Source of the DNA: CAYZTD01 sp964473335
GTDB lineage: Archaea > Thermoplasmatota > E2 > DHVEG-1
Assembly (NCBI GenBank): GCA_964473335.1
Contig: CAYYOO010000085.1
Location: 1-6,124, forward strand
Direction of reading: 5' to 3'
Length of the DNA stretch: 6,124 bases
Shown piece after piece: positions 6,105 to 6,124 of the stretch. The stretch's first letter is position 1. Each line of letters starts with the position of its first letter. A program made the translations under genes and the position numbers. The notes below the pieces were generated by a model, which was not told where the DNA came from, searched no databases, and saw nothing but the letters and a program-made list of their open reading frames with translations.

Positions 6105-6124
6105 GTTATTATATTCCTATTAGC

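Overview
The window looks like AT-rich archaeal chromosome. Genes are preceded by TATA-type elements at archaeal spacing rather than bacterial -35/-10 boxes. The tRNA has no encoded CCA and has an archaeal-looking 4-nt variable loop. There is a large secreted NosD/PKD protein with a single C-terminal membrane anchor, a style common in Thermoplasmata and other Euryarchaeota. I would guess a Thermoplasmatota-like or related euryarchaeote. The lineage is inferred from gene style, not from any search.

Layout, left to right. Bases 1-82 (+) look like the right end of an IS200/IS605-type (TnpB) insertion sequence: a perfect-length hairpin followed by GGAGGAGGTCAC. It runs straight into the 3' end of a metallo-beta-lactamase-fold hydrolase gene (79-729, -), whose stop codon lies inside the putative IS terminus. 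Upstream on the same strand is a 1266-residue surface protein (771-4571, -). It has a signal peptide, a long right-handed beta-helix, three Ig-like modules, a canonical PKD domain, a C-terminal membrane segment and, after that segment, another Ig-like module. A tRNA-Pro(UGG) gene follows (4651-4725, -). On the plus strand come a CPBP/CAAX-type intramembrane protease (4799-5548) and nucleoside diphosphate kinase ndk (5607-6062), which ends in a T-rich terminator.

The genes do not form an obvious single pathway. The left half is transcribed leftward and the right half rightward. They diverge from a 73-bp spacer between the tRNA and the protease gene, which holds one near-symmetric TATA element that could serve both directions. 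ndk has its own strong-looking TATA box and Shine-Dalgarno sequence. The hydrolase gene has a TATA element placed for a leaderless transcript. No intergenic stretch exceeds 300 bases.

I see no CRISPR array, toxin-antitoxin pair, phage module or clear new multi-gene system. The most rewarding points are the IS terminus that supplies the end of the hydrolase gene, and the odd topology of the surface protein, with an Ig-like domain on the predicted cytoplasmic side.
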